A DNA stretch of 64,000 nucleotides from JAJDTT01 sp965116695 (GCA_965116695.1 OZ220706.1:4774001-4838000), one strand, 5' to 3'. Positions 1 to 9,129 are shown, counted from the first letter of the stretch. Program-made: numbers and translations. The notes: a model not told the origin generated them from the letters alone.

Positions 1-1
1 C

Positions 2-895
2 GGAAACCGGGACCTGCCCACCTTCGTGGTCATGACCTCCAACTCCAAGAGTGGGTCGCAGCCGCTGTACAAGCGCCTGTGGGGCAGCGGCTTCCTCCCC
101 ACCCGGCACCAGGGAGTGAGATTCCGCGGCGTCGGCGATCCGGTCCTCCACCTTTCCAACCCGCCGGGAATGGACAGCGCCACGCGGCGGCACATTCTGG
201 ACGACGTCGCCCGATTGAACGAGTTGAAACAGGCCGAGTTCGGAGACCCTGAGATCGCCACCCGAATCGCCCAGTACGAGTTGGCGTTCCGGATGCAGAC
301 CTCGGTTCCCGAGCTGGCGGACCTGTCCGGCGAACCGGACCACATCTTCCGTCTCTACGGAGACGACGCCCGCGAACGGGGCACCTACGCCTCCCACTGC
401 CTGATGGCCCGGCGGCTGGTGGAGCGGGGCGTGCGCTTCGTGCAACTGTTCCACCGGGGCTGGGATCAGCACCGGGACCTGCCCAAGGACCTGGCCGGCC
501 AGTGCAAGAGCACGGACCGGGCCACGGCCGCCCTGATCCTGGACCTGGAGCAACGAGGGATGCTGGACGATACCCTCATCGTCTGGGGCGGCGAATTCGG
601 CAGAACCATCTATTGCCAGGGAGATCTGACCAAGGAGAACTACGGACGGGACCACCACCCGCGCTGCTTCACCGTGTGGCTGGCCGGCGGCGGAGTCTCC
701 GGCGGTCTGAGCTACGGCGAAACCGACGATTTCAGCTACAACATCGTCAAGGATCCGGTGGAGGTCCACGACCTGAACGCCACCATCCTGCATCTCCTGG
801 GCATCGACCATCTGCGCTTGACGTACAAGTTCCAAGGCCGTGACCATCGCCTGACCGACGTCCACGGCAAAGTACTCAAACCGCTCCTGGCGTAG
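2..895 (+). CDS. DUF1501 family protein, C-terminal part
   Basis: The window opens inside this gene; the reading frame is open from base 2 and the N-terminus is missing. The protein belongs to the DUF1501 family, secreted proteins with a sulfatase/phosphatase-like fold that are abundant in Planctomycetes, Acidobacteria and Verrucomicrobia. Visible family signatures are QPLYKRLWGSGFLP near the start, GDPVLHLSNPPG, LARRLVERG-type residues (read here as MARRLVERGVRFVQLFHRGWDQH), and the metal-site-like stretch LIVWGGEFGRT followed by GRDHHPRCFTVWLAGGG. The end, LGIDHLRLTYKFQGRDHRLTDVHG, is the normal family C-terminus, so the gene is not truncated downstream. In these genomes DUF1501 genes usually follow a DUF1553/DUF1549 cytochrome-type gene; that partner would lie upstream of the window. 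Enzymatic role unknown. Confidence 0.9.
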   Translation, partial: GNRDLPTFVVMTSNSKSGSQPLYKRLWGSGFLPTRHQGVRFRGVGDPVLHLSNPPGMDSATRRHILDDVARLNELKQAEFGDPEIATRIAQYELAFRMQTSVPELADLSGEPDHIFRLYGDDARERGTYASHCLMARRLVERGVRFVQLFHRGWDQHRDLPKDLAGQCKSTDRATAALILDLEQRGMLDDTLIVWGGEFGRTIYCQGDLTKENYGRDHHPRCFTVWLAGGGVSGGLSYGETDDFSYNIVKDPVEVHDLNATILHLLGIDHLRLTYKFQGRDHRLTDVHGKVLKPLLA

Positions 896-937
896 GGCGA
901 GGAAACAGAAAGGAGCGACGAAATGGAGCGACGAAAT

Positions 938-1130
938 GGAGCGGCGACTTTCCTGTCGCCGGGAGCGGCGACTTTCAGGCGCCGGGAGCGGCGTGTTTCA
1001 CGCGCCGATTGGATCGGCGTCTTTCAGGCGCCAGGAGCGGCGTGTTTCACGCGCCGATTGGAGCGGCGTCTTTCAGGCGCCGGGAGCGGCGTGTTTCACG
1101 CGCCGATTGGAGCGGCGTCTTTTAGGCGCC
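938..1130. repeat. Tandem array of GGAGCGGCG...CGCC palindromes
   Basis: Eight contiguous units of about 22-26 bp fill the gap between the DUF1501 gene and the next gene. Each begins GGAGCGGCG, has a short TTTC/TTTT loop and ends with the complementary arm (for example GGCGACTTTCCTGTCGCC and GGCGTGTTTCACGCGCC). The stem sequence differs between units while pairing is kept. Open frames across this stretch are artefacts of the repeat. The units are contiguous and have no unique spacers, so this is not a CRISPR array. Confidence 0.85.
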
Positions 1131-1235
1131 GACTGGGGAGTTAGCGCGGACGGAGTCCCCCCCGTACGCTTCGTTGGCAGTTGGGACTCCATAAACTTGT
1201 TCAATCGCACGGCCAGAAACTCTTAGGTAAATCAA

Positions 1236-3500
1236 TTGCTCACCGGACCTTCCAATTGGAATCGCCTGTTCATCCTGACCGCCATCGTGGCGCTGTCAGG
1301 CTGCGGCCGGACCGCCACAGACCAGGAAACTCCCCCCCACGGCCTGACCGAACGTACCCTCTGGACCACCTCCCGCGTCGTAGGATCACCCGAACCCCCG
1401 CCGCGGTATCACCTCCAGCGAGTCTTCCCCCAGCACACTTTCGAGAACCCCATCTTCATCGCCCAGGACCCCAACTCCGAGCGCCTGCTGGTCGCCGAGT
1501 ACGGAGGCCGGATCTACAGCTTCCCACCCAACGACCCCGATACCGGAAAACACCTCGTCCTGGACTGGAACCGCCGCATTTCCGCCTTTTCCTTCCATCC
1601 CCGCTACCAAGAGAACGGCCAGGTGTTCGTCTTTAGCCCCACCGACCCCAAGCTGGAAGACCAGAAGGACGAAGACGGCAAACCGATAAAACAGCTCAGC
1701 CGAGTCTCCCGATTCGAACTGAACCCGGACAGCAACCCGCCGCGCCTGCGTCCCGAATCGGAACGGATCATCGTCCAATGGCCCGCGGGAGGCCACAACG
1801 GCGGCGAAGCCGTCATCGGCCCGGACGGCTACCTCTACATCGCCACCGGGGACGGCACCAGTACCTCCGACCGGGAGCACACCGGCCAGGACATCGACGA
1901 CCTGCTGGCCGTCATGATGCGGCTCGATGTGGAGCGGCCAGACCCCGGCCGGGCCTATTCCATCCCCCCGGACAACCCCTTCGTCGGCGTGCCCGGCGCC
2001 CGGGAGGAAATCTGGGCCTACGGCTTTCGCAACCCGTGGCGTTTCAGCTTCGATCCGGTCACCGGTCAGCCCTGGGTCGGAGACGTGGGGCAGGACCTCT
2101 GGGAGCTCGTCGAGCTGGTCAGCCGGGGCAGCAATCACGGCTGGCCCGTGATGGAGGGCTCGCACCCCTTCCACCCCAATGCGAAGCCGGGACCCACGCC
2201 CATCGTCCCGCCCGTCATGGAGCATCACCACCGGGAATGCCGTTCCATCACCGGCGGCTATTTCTACCAGGGAGACAAGTTACCCGAGCTGAAAGGCGCC
2301 TACCTCTATGGGGATTATTCGTATGGCAAGATGTGGGGCTTGCGATACGACCACGACCGGAAGGAGGTGGTCTGGCACCAGGAACTCACCGACTCGTCCG
2401 TCAATATCGTCAGTCTAGGCGAGGGACGCGACGGAGCTTTCTATGCCGTGGACTACGACAGCGGAGAGATCTTCGAACTGGAGCGCCGACCGAAGCAGGA
2501 ACCAAGACCGCCCTTTCCCCGAAAACTGAGCGAGACCGGATTATTCGCATCCGTGAAGGACCATCAGCCGGCTCCCGGCGTCATCCCCTACTCGGTGAAC
2601 GTCCCCTTCTGGTCCGACGGCGCCGGCAAGGAGCGGTTTCTCGCTCTTCCGGGCGAGATGCAGATCAAGTTCAACGAGGAAGGCACCTGGGAGTTCGACG
2701 ACGGCGCCGTGATGGTGAAGTCGTTCACCCTGGAGACCGAGGAAGGCAACCCGGAGACGCGCCGGTACATCGAAACCCGGCTCCTGGTGAATGAGGACGA
2801 CCGGTGGGTGGGATACACCTACGCCTGGAACGAAGACCAGAGCGATGCCGAGTTGGTGGAAGGAGACGGCCGCGACCAGACGTATCCGATTCAGGACCCG
2901 CGCGCGCCCGGCGGACAGCGCAGCCAAGTCTGGCGCTATCCCAGCCGCGAGGAGTGCATGTACTGCCATTCCCGCGCGGCCGGCTTCGTGCTGGGAATGA
3001 ACACCCGGCAGATGAACCGCGACCAGGACTACGCCGGGACCACGGACAATCAGTTGCGAACCCTGAACCACATCGGAATCTTCCAGGAACCGCTCGAAAA
3101 AACGCCTGCGGAGTACCCGGCCCTGCCGAACCCCTTCGGCAAGGACGCGGACGTGGAAGCTCGCGCCCGTGCCTATCTCCAAGTGAACTGCGCCATGTGC
3201 CACGCCCCGAGCGGCGGCGGAAACTCCCGATTCAACCTGGTCTACACGGCGGATCCGGAGAAGGTCCGCCTGATCGACGAATCGCCGATTCACGACACCA
3301 TGGGAGTGGCCAACCCCCGGCTGGTGGCCCCGGGCGACCCCGACCGGTCCATCCTCTACCGGCGCCTGATAGTTCGAGGCCTGAACCAAATGCCCCCGAC
3401 CAGCACCAACCGAATCGACAAGCGCGGAGCCGAACTGGTGGCCGACTGGATCCGCCACCTGGGCACCGAATCCAAACTAGCCGCCATGTCGATGCATTGA
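1236..3500 (+). CDS. Lipoprotein: glucose/sorbosone dehydrogenase-like propeller fused to cytochrome c domain
   Basis: Predicted periplasmic or surface lipoprotein of 754 residues. The N-terminus carries a short hydrophobic stretch ending in a lipobox (VALSGCG). Residues about 60-400 form a PQQ-dependent sugar-dehydrogenase (GSDH) type six-bladed propeller: GHNGGEAVIGPDGYLYIATGD, EIWAYGFRNPWRFSFDP, VGDVGQDLWELVE and GSNHGWPVMEG are hallmark stretches. The C-terminal third resembles the SO2930-type cytochrome family, with two CxxCH haem motifs at residues 574-578 (CMYCH) and 652-656 (CAMCH) and a late Met in QMPPTS as possible ligand. A role in oxidising a sugar or alcohol and passing electrons to the chain is inferred. 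The proposed start is TTG with only a weak ribosome site, so the exact start is uncertain. It sits alone between two palindrome arrays. Confidence 0.85.
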   Translation: MLTGPSNWNRLFILTAIVALSGCGRTATDQETPPHGLTERTLWTTSRVVGSPEPPPRYHLQRVFPQHTFENPIFIAQDPNSERLLVAEYGGRIYSFPPNDPDTGKHLVLDWNRRISAFSFHPRYQENGQVFVFSPTDPKLEDQKDEDGKPIKQLSRVSRFELNPDSNPPRLRPESERIIVQWPAGGHNGGEAVIGPDGYLYIATGDGTSTSDREHTGQDIDDLLAVMMRLDVERPDPGRAYSIPPDNPFVGVPGAREEIWAYGFRNPWRFSFDPVTGQPWVGDVGQDLWELVELVSRGSNHGWPVMEGSHPFHPNAKPGPTPIVPPVMEHHHRECRSITGGYFYQGDKLPELKGAYLYGDYSYGKMWGLRYDHDRKEVVWHQELTDSSVNIVSLGEGRDGAFYAVDYDSGEIFELERRPKQEPRPPFPRKLSETGLFASVKDHQPAPGVIPYSVNVPFWSDGAGKERFLALPGEMQIKFNEEGTWEFDDGAVMVKSFTLETEEGNPETRRYIETRLLVNEDDRWVGYTYAWNEDQSDAELVEGDGRDQTYPIQDPRAPGGQRSQVWRYPSREECMYCHSRAAGFVLGMNTRQMNRDQDYAGTTDNQLRTLNHIGIFQEPLEKTPAEYPALPNPFGKDADVEARARAYLQVNCAMCHAPSGGGNSRFNLVYTADPEKVRLIDESPIHDTMGVANPRLVAPGDPDRSILYRRLIVRGLNQMPPTSTNRIDKRGAELVADWIRHLGTESKLAAMSMH

Positions 3501-3510
3501 CAGTTCCCAT

Positions 3511-3670
3511 GGAGCGTCGACATTCAACCGCCAATCCGAATCGACGTTACCTTGCCGCCAAACGGGAGCGTCACTTTTCCTGTCGCCGAACCGGAGGGGC
3601 GACATTCTTGCCGCCGAACCGGAGGGTCGACTTTCCTGTCGCCCATTGGAGCGGCGACATTCTTGTCGCC
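3511..3670. repeat. Degenerate array of GGAGCGNCGAC palindromes
   Basis: Second palindrome array, about six units, between two + strand genes. Units such as GGCGACATTCTTGTCGCC and TCGACTTTCCTGTCGCC share the GGAG leader with the array at 938-1130 but have diverged and differ in stem bases. It overlaps no convincing coding frame. Confidence 0.75.
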
Positions 3671-3732
3671 GAACTCCAGAGTAACAACCCAACGAGTCCG
3701 TAACGGGCGACTCAACCTCGCCCCCTAAACCG

Positions 3733-5730
3733 ATGGCAATATCCAACAACTCTCTCCTGAGACTCTGCTTCCTCCTCCCCTTCCTGGCATCCCTCCAAGC
3801 CCAGAGCAAACCCCGCCACCTCACCCCTCTCCTGGAACAGGAAACCCTGCAGCAGGGGCTTCTCCACCACCTGCTCGGCGAATACCTCGTGTCGCGATCC
3901 CCAAAACTACCTCCCCTCCCCGCCCACCCCGAAGAATGGACAACCCAAGCGAACGACATCCGCAAAAATCTGCTCCGGAACGTCGTTTATCGCGGCTGGC
4001 CCCAGGAATGGGTAGAGGCCCCCCTTCGTTTCCGCGAGATCGGTCCGCCCCAACAGCACCGCGGCTACCGCCTCCAGAAGCTCCTGATCCAAATCGTCCC
4101 CGGCCTGCAGATCTCCGCGCTACTTTACGAACCGACGGGGACGGCAGACGGGGCTCCCCTGCCTGCCGTCCTCAACGTGAACGGCCACACCCGGGGCCCC
4201 GGCAAGGCCGTCGAATACAAGCAGAAGCGATGCATCAGCCTAGCCCGCCGGGGCGTAATGGCGTTGAATCTGGAATGGCTGGGCTGCGGGGAGTTGAACC
4301 TTCCCGAGAACACCCACTGGTTCGGCGCCCATCTCGACCTGGTGGGAGCCAACGCCATCGGTCTCTTCTACCTGGCCATGCGCAAAGGTCTCGATTTGCT
4401 GGAACAGCACCCCCGCGTGGACCCGCAACGTCTGGCCGTCACCGGACTCTCCGGCGGCGGCTGGCAGACCATCATCCTCTCCTCCCTGGACGAGCGGGTG
4501 GCCGTGTCCATTCCAGTCGCCGGCTACTCCGCCGTGATCTCGAGAATCGAACGGCCCCAGGACACCGGCGACATCGAGCAGAACGCCACCGACCTGCTCC
4601 GGGGTCAGGACTACTCGACGCTGACCGCCATGCGCGCGCCCAAGCCGACTCTCCTGATCTACAACGCCGAGGACGAGTGCTGCTTCCGGGCTCCCCTGGT
4701 CCGGCCCTACATCTACGACGACGTCAAGCCCTTCTTCGCCCTATTCGGCAAGGGAGACCACCTGGGCTGGCACGAAAACACCGACCCCTCGACCCACAAC
4801 TACCAACTGGACAACCGGCTTCAGGCCTACCGCCACCTGTCACGGCATTTCGGCCTCGACCCCTGGGACCGGGAAGATCCCGTCGACCGGGAGATCCAGA
4901 GTTTTGAGGAGTTGGTGGTCGGTATTCCTGAGGACAACCTCACCATCGTGGGAGTGGCGCGCCGTCTGGCTGACAGGAACCTGCGGGAAGGTGATCCGAA
5001 GGAAGGCCGGCCGGTCGAAACTCTCGAGGAGCGCAGGGCAAGACTTCGATCCCTGGTCCGCTTCCAGCCGGTGGACGTCAAGCATGGCTGGGCGCTCCAC
5101 AACACCAAGAACCGGGGGTTGGAATCGTATTCCTATCGAATCCACTTCAGCGACGGACTCGTGGCATCCGCCCTCTGGGCGCAGGCAGTCGCCACCGGGG
5201 AAGGCGCTCCAGCGTCGATTCTGCTTCGTGACGAAGGCAAGGCGAAGGCGGCGCCGGAAGCTTCGGACCGGATCAATCGGGGGGAGCAGGTGTTGGCAGT
5301 GGACCTGATTCTGACCGGGGAAGCACAGCCTTTGAGGAGAAAGACGTCCGACTCCCACCGCTACGCCCAACTCCTGGCCACGGTGGGAGACCGCCCGCTG
5401 GGCATTCGAACTTCGCATCTCCTGGCCCTGGCCAATTGGCTCAAAGACCATCACGGAGCGCCGGAAGTCCGTGTCGAAGCACGGGGTCTCCGGAGCCAGG
5501 TGGCCGCCCTGCTGAGCGCCGCGCTGGACCCAAAGGCATTTTCGGAGGTCAGAGTCGACAAAGGCATAAAGAGCCTGGACCACCTTCTGGCCAAGCCGGT
5601 CCCCTATGAGGAAGCTCCGGAACTGTTCTGCCTGGGCCTCTTTCCTGAATTCGACCTGGAGCGCTTGGTCCCCTTGGCCGAACCGGTCCGGGTAGTGCAG
5701 CGGTTCGACTCATCAGATTCCGGAGATTGA
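3733..5730 (+). CDS. Secreted alpha/beta-hydrolase (acetylxylan-esterase-like)
   Basis: Secreted hydrolase of 665 residues with an N-terminal signal peptide (hydrophobic run then LQAQS). The catalytic serine is in GLSGGGWQT (Ser240), the likely acid in YNAEDECC (about Asp314) and the histidine in GKGDHLGWH (about His343); spacing and order fit an alpha/beta hydrolase of the acetylxylan esterase/dienelactone-hydrolase superfamily. An additional C-terminal domain of about 200 residues begins after VKHGWALHN and ends in VRVVQRFDSSDSGD. Fragments of this C-terminal domain, in various states of decay, recur at 9130-9240, 9764-9883, 25170-25457 and 39312-39530, so the organism has or had several paralogues. 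Substrate unknown; a role in polysaccharide de-esterification is inferred from the company of other secreted catabolic genes. Confidence 0.8.
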   Translation: MAISNNSLLRLCFLLPFLASLQAQSKPRHLTPLLEQETLQQGLLHHLLGEYLVSRSPKLPPLPAHPEEWTTQANDIRKNLLRNVVYRGWPQEWVEAPLRFREIGPPQQHRGYRLQKLLIQIVPGLQISALLYEPTGTADGAPLPAVLNVNGHTRGPGKAVEYKQKRCISLARRGVMALNLEWLGCGELNLPENTHWFGAHLDLVGANAIGLFYLAMRKGLDLLEQHPRVDPQRLAVTGLSGGGWQTIILSSLDERVAVSIPVAGYSAVISRIERPQDTGDIEQNATDLLRGQDYSTLTAMRAPKPTLLIYNAEDECCFRAPLVRPYIYDDVKPFFALFGKGDHLGWHENTDPSTHNYQLDNRLQAYRHLSRHFGLDPWDREDPVDREIQSFEELVVGIPEDNLTIVGVARRLADRNLREGDPKEGRPVETLEERRARLRSLVRFQPVDVKHGWALHNTKNRGLESYSYRIHFSDGLVASALWAQAVATGEGAPASILLRDEGKAKAAPEASDRINRGEQVLAVDLILTGEAQPLRRKTSDSHRYAQLLATVGDRPLGIRTSHLLALANWLKDHHGAPEVRVEARGLRSQVAALLSAALDPKAFSEVRVDKGIKSLDHLLAKPVPYEEAPELFCLGLFPEFDLERLVPLAEPVRVVQRFDSSDSGD

Positions 5731-5755
5731 GTCCCCAGCGATCACGCGGCGTCCT

Positions 5756-5780
5756 GGGAGCGGGGACATTCTTGTCCCCG
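5756..5780. repeat. GGAGCGGGGACATTCTTGTCCCC hairpin
   Basis: Single palindrome 25 bases after the esterase stop codon: GGGGAC stem, ATTCTT loop. It could act as a transcription terminator for the esterase. An almost identical copy is at 9908-9934 inside the duplicated segment. Confidence 0.7.
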
Positions 5781-5848
5781 TCTTCAGCGCCGACGCGGCT
5801 GGCCGGAGCGACTGAAGGCAACCATACTCAGCAGGAGCATCGCGTCTC

Positions 5849-6121
5849 TCAAGCGCCGCGGTCGGAATTTTGCAGACGTCCTTGGTCTACTGCGCGGTCT
5901 TCCCGTGGGCGGTGCGACCTTCCTTGCGTCTCTATCGGATCCGATCGACTCCGAGACCCCGGCAGATGTTTTTGCCAGGACGTCGACAATTTCCCGGTGT
6001 CGTGGAATTGCAGAACGCCGGTCACCGCGGTCGTTTCGCCACCAAGAGTGTTTTCCTCTCCTTCACGGACCAGTTCGCAGCCCTGCTTTCGAAGGTGTCT
6101 CAACAAGTTGATCCGTTTCAT
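5849..6121 (-). pseudogene. hicA: hicA-like toxin gene broken by a frameshift
   Basis: HicA is an mRNA-cleaving toxin with a double-stranded-RNA-binding-like fold. The first 21 codons read MKRINLLRHLRKQGCELVREG, a typical HicA N-terminus. The expected continuation, GKHSWWRNDRGDRRSAIPRHREIVDVLA, including the catalytic-His segment GKHSWW and the IPRHREI motif, is in a different frame, so two extra bases (or one missing) separate the halves in the GGAGAGGAAAA tract. The ATG overlaps the hicB stop as ATGA. The toxin should be inactive unless frameshifting occurs. A second, also broken, copy lies at 12234-12350. Confidence 0.8.
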
Positions 6122-6327
6122 GCAACAACGACCTTCTCCTCAATGTAGTCGTCTCCCGCAGCCAATAGAGCGTCACGCCGGTTGAGTTCAAGCGCATCGG
6201 AGAGCGTTTCGGCGAGGCTTTGCATCAACTCCTCATGCGAGCGTTCCTGACAATTCACGCCGGGGACTTCCTCGATCCAGCCGATCCACCATTTGCCACA
6301 ATGTTTCACGATGGCCGTGTATTCCAT
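6118..6327 (-). CDS. hicB: HicB-family antitoxin
   Basis: Antitoxin of a HicBA module, 69 residues, complete. The family pattern is clear: MEYTAIVKHCGKWWIGWIEEVPGVNCQE (partly degraded RNase H-like fold), then SHEELMQSLAETLSDALELNR. A good ribosome site (AAGGAG, six bases before ATG) precedes it. It is translationally coupled to the downstream toxin gene by an ATGA overlap. HicB normally neutralises HicA and represses the operon. Here the partner toxin is frameshifted, so the antitoxin is probably orphaned or conserved only recently. Confidence 0.85.
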   Translation of the reverse strand: MEYTAIVKHCGKWWIGWIEEVPGVNCQERSHEELMQSLAETLSDALELNRRDALLAAGDDYIEEKVVVA

Positions 6328-6530
6328 AGTTGCTCCTTTTCTCCGCCGTATGCGCTCTCCGGGCGGTCACCGAATTTCCCTCAATCACTACGTGGCCCCA
6401 ATTGTATTCCTGAAATACCCTTCGGAATGAGATCCGCTTGAACAGGTTGCGTGGGACGCGCCGGCCATCCACGTCGCAGCTCAGGGATTCCGAAGCCATG
6501 TGGTGGCTCTGCTGGGGACAGAGCTTGAGA

Positions 6531-6611
6531 AGCACCGGCAGCGAGCGCGTGGGTCCCATGCCAAGCCCCCCGCACATGGGCGAATTGATCCGTGAGAGCA
6601 TGGACGGGGTC
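6531..6611 (+). pseudogene. higA-type antitoxin, N-terminal fragment
   Basis: Twenty-seven codons reading STGSERVGPMPSPPHMGELI then RESMDGV match the N-terminus of the intact HigA-like protein at 15687 (STGSERLGPMLNPPHLGELI). The homology stops abruptly just before a GTGACTGTCCCC repeat at 6619. This is a truncated relic. Confidence 0.75.
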
Positions 6612-6613
6612 AG

Positions 6614-6640
6614 AGAAGGTGACTGTCCCCTCCTCACACG
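6614..6640 (+). repeat. GTGACTGTCCCC motif copy
   Basis: AAGGTGACTGTCCCCTCCTC with a downstream CACGTG-like tail. It marks the point where the higA fragment ends. Confidence 0.8.
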
Positions 6641-6763
6641 TGCCACTTCTCACGTTGCGTGCTGCGGGGAATCAATGGCACAGTCTGGAACCAAGATCGG
6701 GAGACTGGTCGGTACAAGCAAGAGATCCGGTCAGGGAGTCGTCAGATCAATCTTGAGGGACCA

Positions 6764-6920
6764 ATGACAACCGGCTTCAAGTATTTCGATGCCGGAGGTG
6801 ATGGGCCCATCGTAGTGTTGCTCCACGGGGTGCTCATAAATGGGACCGTCTGGGACAAGGTCGTTGACGGCCTGCGAGATCGATACCGCTGCATCGTCCC
6901 GGAACTGCCATTCGCCGGAC
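6764..6920 (+). pseudogene. 5' fragment of an alpha/beta-hydrolase gene
   Basis: From ATG 6764 the frame encodes about 52 residues typical of the start of an alpha/beta-fold hydrolase: GGDGPIVVLLHGVLINGTVW (HG oxyanion-hole motif) then DKVVDGLRDRYRCIVPELPF. The homology stops near 6920 and the frame runs on as low-complexity sequence into the unrelated gene at 7205. The apparent long fused frame is an accident of in-frame joining, not a real fusion protein. Confidence 0.65.
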
Positions 6921-7204
6921 AGGGGGGCGTTGAAACTCAGCCCGAAAACCCGTGCCAGAAGAAGCTGGCCAGCTGCACTTGGTGCGCCAGCGCCTCGCAG
7001 CCGACCAGGGATTTTGCGGAACAGGAGCAGCCTATTTTACGGACGACACCTTTCGCGATCCTCGTCGGGAAAGCTCGTCTCTTCCCGTCTCCGGGGGTTC
7101 CTACCGATACTCCCCCTCCGCTATACTCAGCAGCAACTGCATTTCGCCCCGGAGGCCAGCCCGGAGGAGAGAGCCCCCGGCGAATCCGGATCCGCATTAA
7201 AGAA

Positions 7205-8506
7205 ATGAAGACAACGACTAGGAAAAGAGGAGACGCTCTCCGTTTCACGGGATTGCTGGTGGTGTCGTGGGTCTTCGGGAGCGGCGGGACGCACGCCGAG
7301 ATTCTCTACGACAAGGACGGCATCCAGCTGCGGGGGACGGCGCAGATTGTGCAGTCGGGCGGCGGCACGTGCAACGTGCTGGAATCGGATACGAACTTCG
7401 AAGAGAAGCAAGCGAACCACGGCGCGCCGATGGACATTTGGCGTCTCGACTTCTCGGTTCGTAACGGCTCGAGCCGGTGGCTGGACCACCTGATCGCGCG
7501 CTTTCAGATCGCATCGGAGTGGCCGGAGTGCACCAACTGGAACGTTCCCGATGCAACCGAGTTCGCAATTCAGTATCCATCTGCGCTTATTGAGTGGGGC
7601 GGTTCCGCCGGCCACATCCAAGAGAGCGGTCGCAACGTCGTGTCCCCCGGTCAGACCCTGACCAACACGACGTTGATGATCGTCTTGCGCGGCGACCCGG
7701 AGCCCCAATTCTCGACTTGGTCCCTGAATTACGACTTCGCCACCCATCCCCCGCCACCGGGCACCCCATCTCCAGCGGCCACCGCGACGGAGGGACCGAC
7801 AGCCACGTCGGAACAGGAATCGTTGTTCTGGCAATCGATCCTAGGCTGTACGAATCCGTCAGACTTCGAGACATATCTGAAGCAGTTCCCCAACGGCTCC
7901 TTCCGGGCACTGGCGGAGGCTTTACTCGCGATGCTGCGTGATCGACCGGAAGGAACGCCGTCCGGAGAGGCGCTGCGTGTCGACTCGATGGCCGATTCTG
8001 ACGAGTCGGACTTCGGCGACGACACGGGTCGGTGGGCGAAGGATGGGGAATGTGACGATCCTCGGTTTGAAGGTCCGGGCATGGGGCTCACCGACAATGA
8101 GGATGCCCTCGGGCATGACGCGACGGATTGCCGCGAACTCCTCGAGGCGGGTCTGATCAGCCTTACGAATCCGGCCGCAGCAGGGAGGCAGGCGTCAGAA
8201 CGCGGATCGCGCCGGCCGGCGGCGACACGCTCGGCGACGGATAGAAATAGGACTGGTGCTGGCCCGTGTCTTATTCCAGGCTATCCGAGCCCGCCCGGAG
8301 GCGTGGCGAATCTGGGACTTCCCTGGTGTCCCGCGATGGTGGATTTTCAGGCGCGCGCTTTCGCATTACAAGCCGCCGGGGCACAGTGTGCGATTTCCAC
8401 AGGCAGTTCGGCGACCCCGGAGCAGATCCGGGCCAGACGGCAGGAGATTCAGACGGCATGTGCCTACTTGGCGGCCCTGGGCGTGCCAAACTGCCGGTGC
8501 CCATAG
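7205..8506 (+). CDS. Secreted protein with caspase-associated-type DFE motif and DDSGRWANDGECDDPRF-like domain
   Basis: Predicted secreted protein of 433 residues. The start at ATG 7205 is chosen because it opens a signal peptide (KRGDALRFTGLLVVSWVFGS then GGTHAEI). Three parts are visible: a beta-rich region to about residue 175 with cysteines; a stretch LFWQSILGCTNPSDFETYLK then QFPNGSFRALAEALL, a motif often seen next to caspase-like peptidase domains; and a stretch DDTGRWAKDGECDDPRFEGP then GMGLTDNEDALGHDATDC, known from several secreted proteins of unknown role. The C-terminus is cysteine-containing (PNCRCP). Function unknown; an extracellular or envelope role is inferred from the signal sequence. 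The gene is bordered by a hydrolase fragment upstream and an IS1182 remnant directly downstream. Confidence 0.7.
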   Translation: MKTTTRKRGDALRFTGLLVVSWVFGSGGTHAEILYDKDGIQLRGTAQIVQSGGGTCNVLESDTNFEEKQANHGAPMDIWRLDFSVRNGSSRWLDHLIARFQIASEWPECTNWNVPDATEFAIQYPSALIEWGGSAGHIQESGRNVVSPGQTLTNTTLMIVLRGDPEPQFSTWSLNYDFATHPPPPGTPSPAATATEGPTATSEQESLFWQSILGCTNPSDFETYLKQFPNGSFRALAEALLAMLRDRPEGTPSGEALRVDSMADSDESDFGDDTGRWAKDGECDDPRFEGPGMGLTDNEDALGHDATDCRELLEAGLISLTNPAAAGRQASERGSRRPAATRSATDRNRTGAGPCLIPGYPSPPGGVANLGLPWCPAMVDFQARAFALQAAGAQCAISTGSSATPEQIRARRQEIQTACAYLAALGVPNCRCP

Positions 8507-8910
8507 GAGGCTGTCCGAGAATTCGGTGTTGAGCCGTGTTCGTCCATAACAACGCTCATGGGTGAGGGTCTTTGGCTCGGAAGACCCTTGAATCCCGGCT
8601 TTCAGAGTCGTTGAAGTCAGTTTTTTGCTCTATTTTCGCCTCGAAAAGGGCCGATAGAGGCCGGTTTTTGACTTCATCCACTCTTTTCCACCCTTTTTTC
8701 ACGCCCAGGCCACTCGCTTCCCGAACTCTGGACACACCTCTCCCCGCAGGGCCGCAAAAATGATTTTCTTGAGGTTGTGCGCCGCGCAGACCAGGGAGAA
8801 CTCCCCGGCCACTTTCTCCTTGCCCCGCAGCCCAAATCCCCGAAATCCCGAGTTCTTGATCTGTCCGAACACCGGCTCCACGATCGTCTTGCACCGCGCG
8901 TAGGGAAAGA
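8507..8910 (-). pseudogene. IS1182-type element remnant (transposase C-terminus and right end)
   Basis: On the minus strand the last about 67 codons of an IS1182-family transposase can be read (YARCKTIVEPVFGQIKNSGF, then GEFSLVCAAHNLKKI), ending at 8699. They are followed by about 190 bases of non-coding end sequence and a terminal GGAGGCTGTCCGAGAATTC at 8505-8523, which looks like the IS terminal repeat. The 5' nine-tenths of the transposase is missing; the break is at the GTGACTGTCCCC repeat at 8915. Confidence 0.75.
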
Positions 8911-8930
8911 AAAGGTGACTGTCCCCTTCT
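8908..8930 (+). repeat. GTGACTGTCCCC motif copy
   Basis: GAAAAGGTGACTGTCCCCTTCT. The outer GAAAAGG/CCCCTTTTC arms of the family form an imperfect palindrome. This copy sits exactly where the IS1182 remnant is cut. Confidence 0.85.
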
Positions 8931-8935
8931 AAGAA

Positions 8936-9085
8936 ACTGAGGAAAGAGAAAAGAGGAAATAGAAAAGAGTGAAGACAGGAGGATCGTATACACCCAGCGG
9001 ACTCGGCAGCGGAGTTGGAGCGGGATGAACACGATGCCTGTTTCTCCGCGGCGTACGCTGGATCGGGCCGGTGGGGGAGCTCCTC
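8936..9085. repeat. Dispersed ~140-bp repeat, copy A
   Basis: The stretch from GAGGAAAGAGAAAAGAGGAA to GCCGGTGGGGGAGCTCCTC is repeated with a modest number of substitutions at 40728-40870. Neither copy has a convincing coding frame. It follows a GTGACTGTCCCC motif directly; the copy at 40.7 kb also has one about 80 bases upstream. Confidence 0.75.
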
Positions 9086-9129
9086 AGGTCTCCCGCAGGG
9101 CATCGGAAAGGGACTGTCCCTTACTAGAC

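Noticed and set aside
938..1130. CRISPR-like array
   Set aside because: Units are contiguous palindromes without unique spacers, unequal in length, and no cas genes are nearby.
6659..8506. A single 615-residue fusion of hydrolase and secreted protein
   Set aside because: The hydrolase part ends in the middle of its fold, the middle is low-complexity, and a clear signal peptide starts at 7205; the frames merely happen to join.
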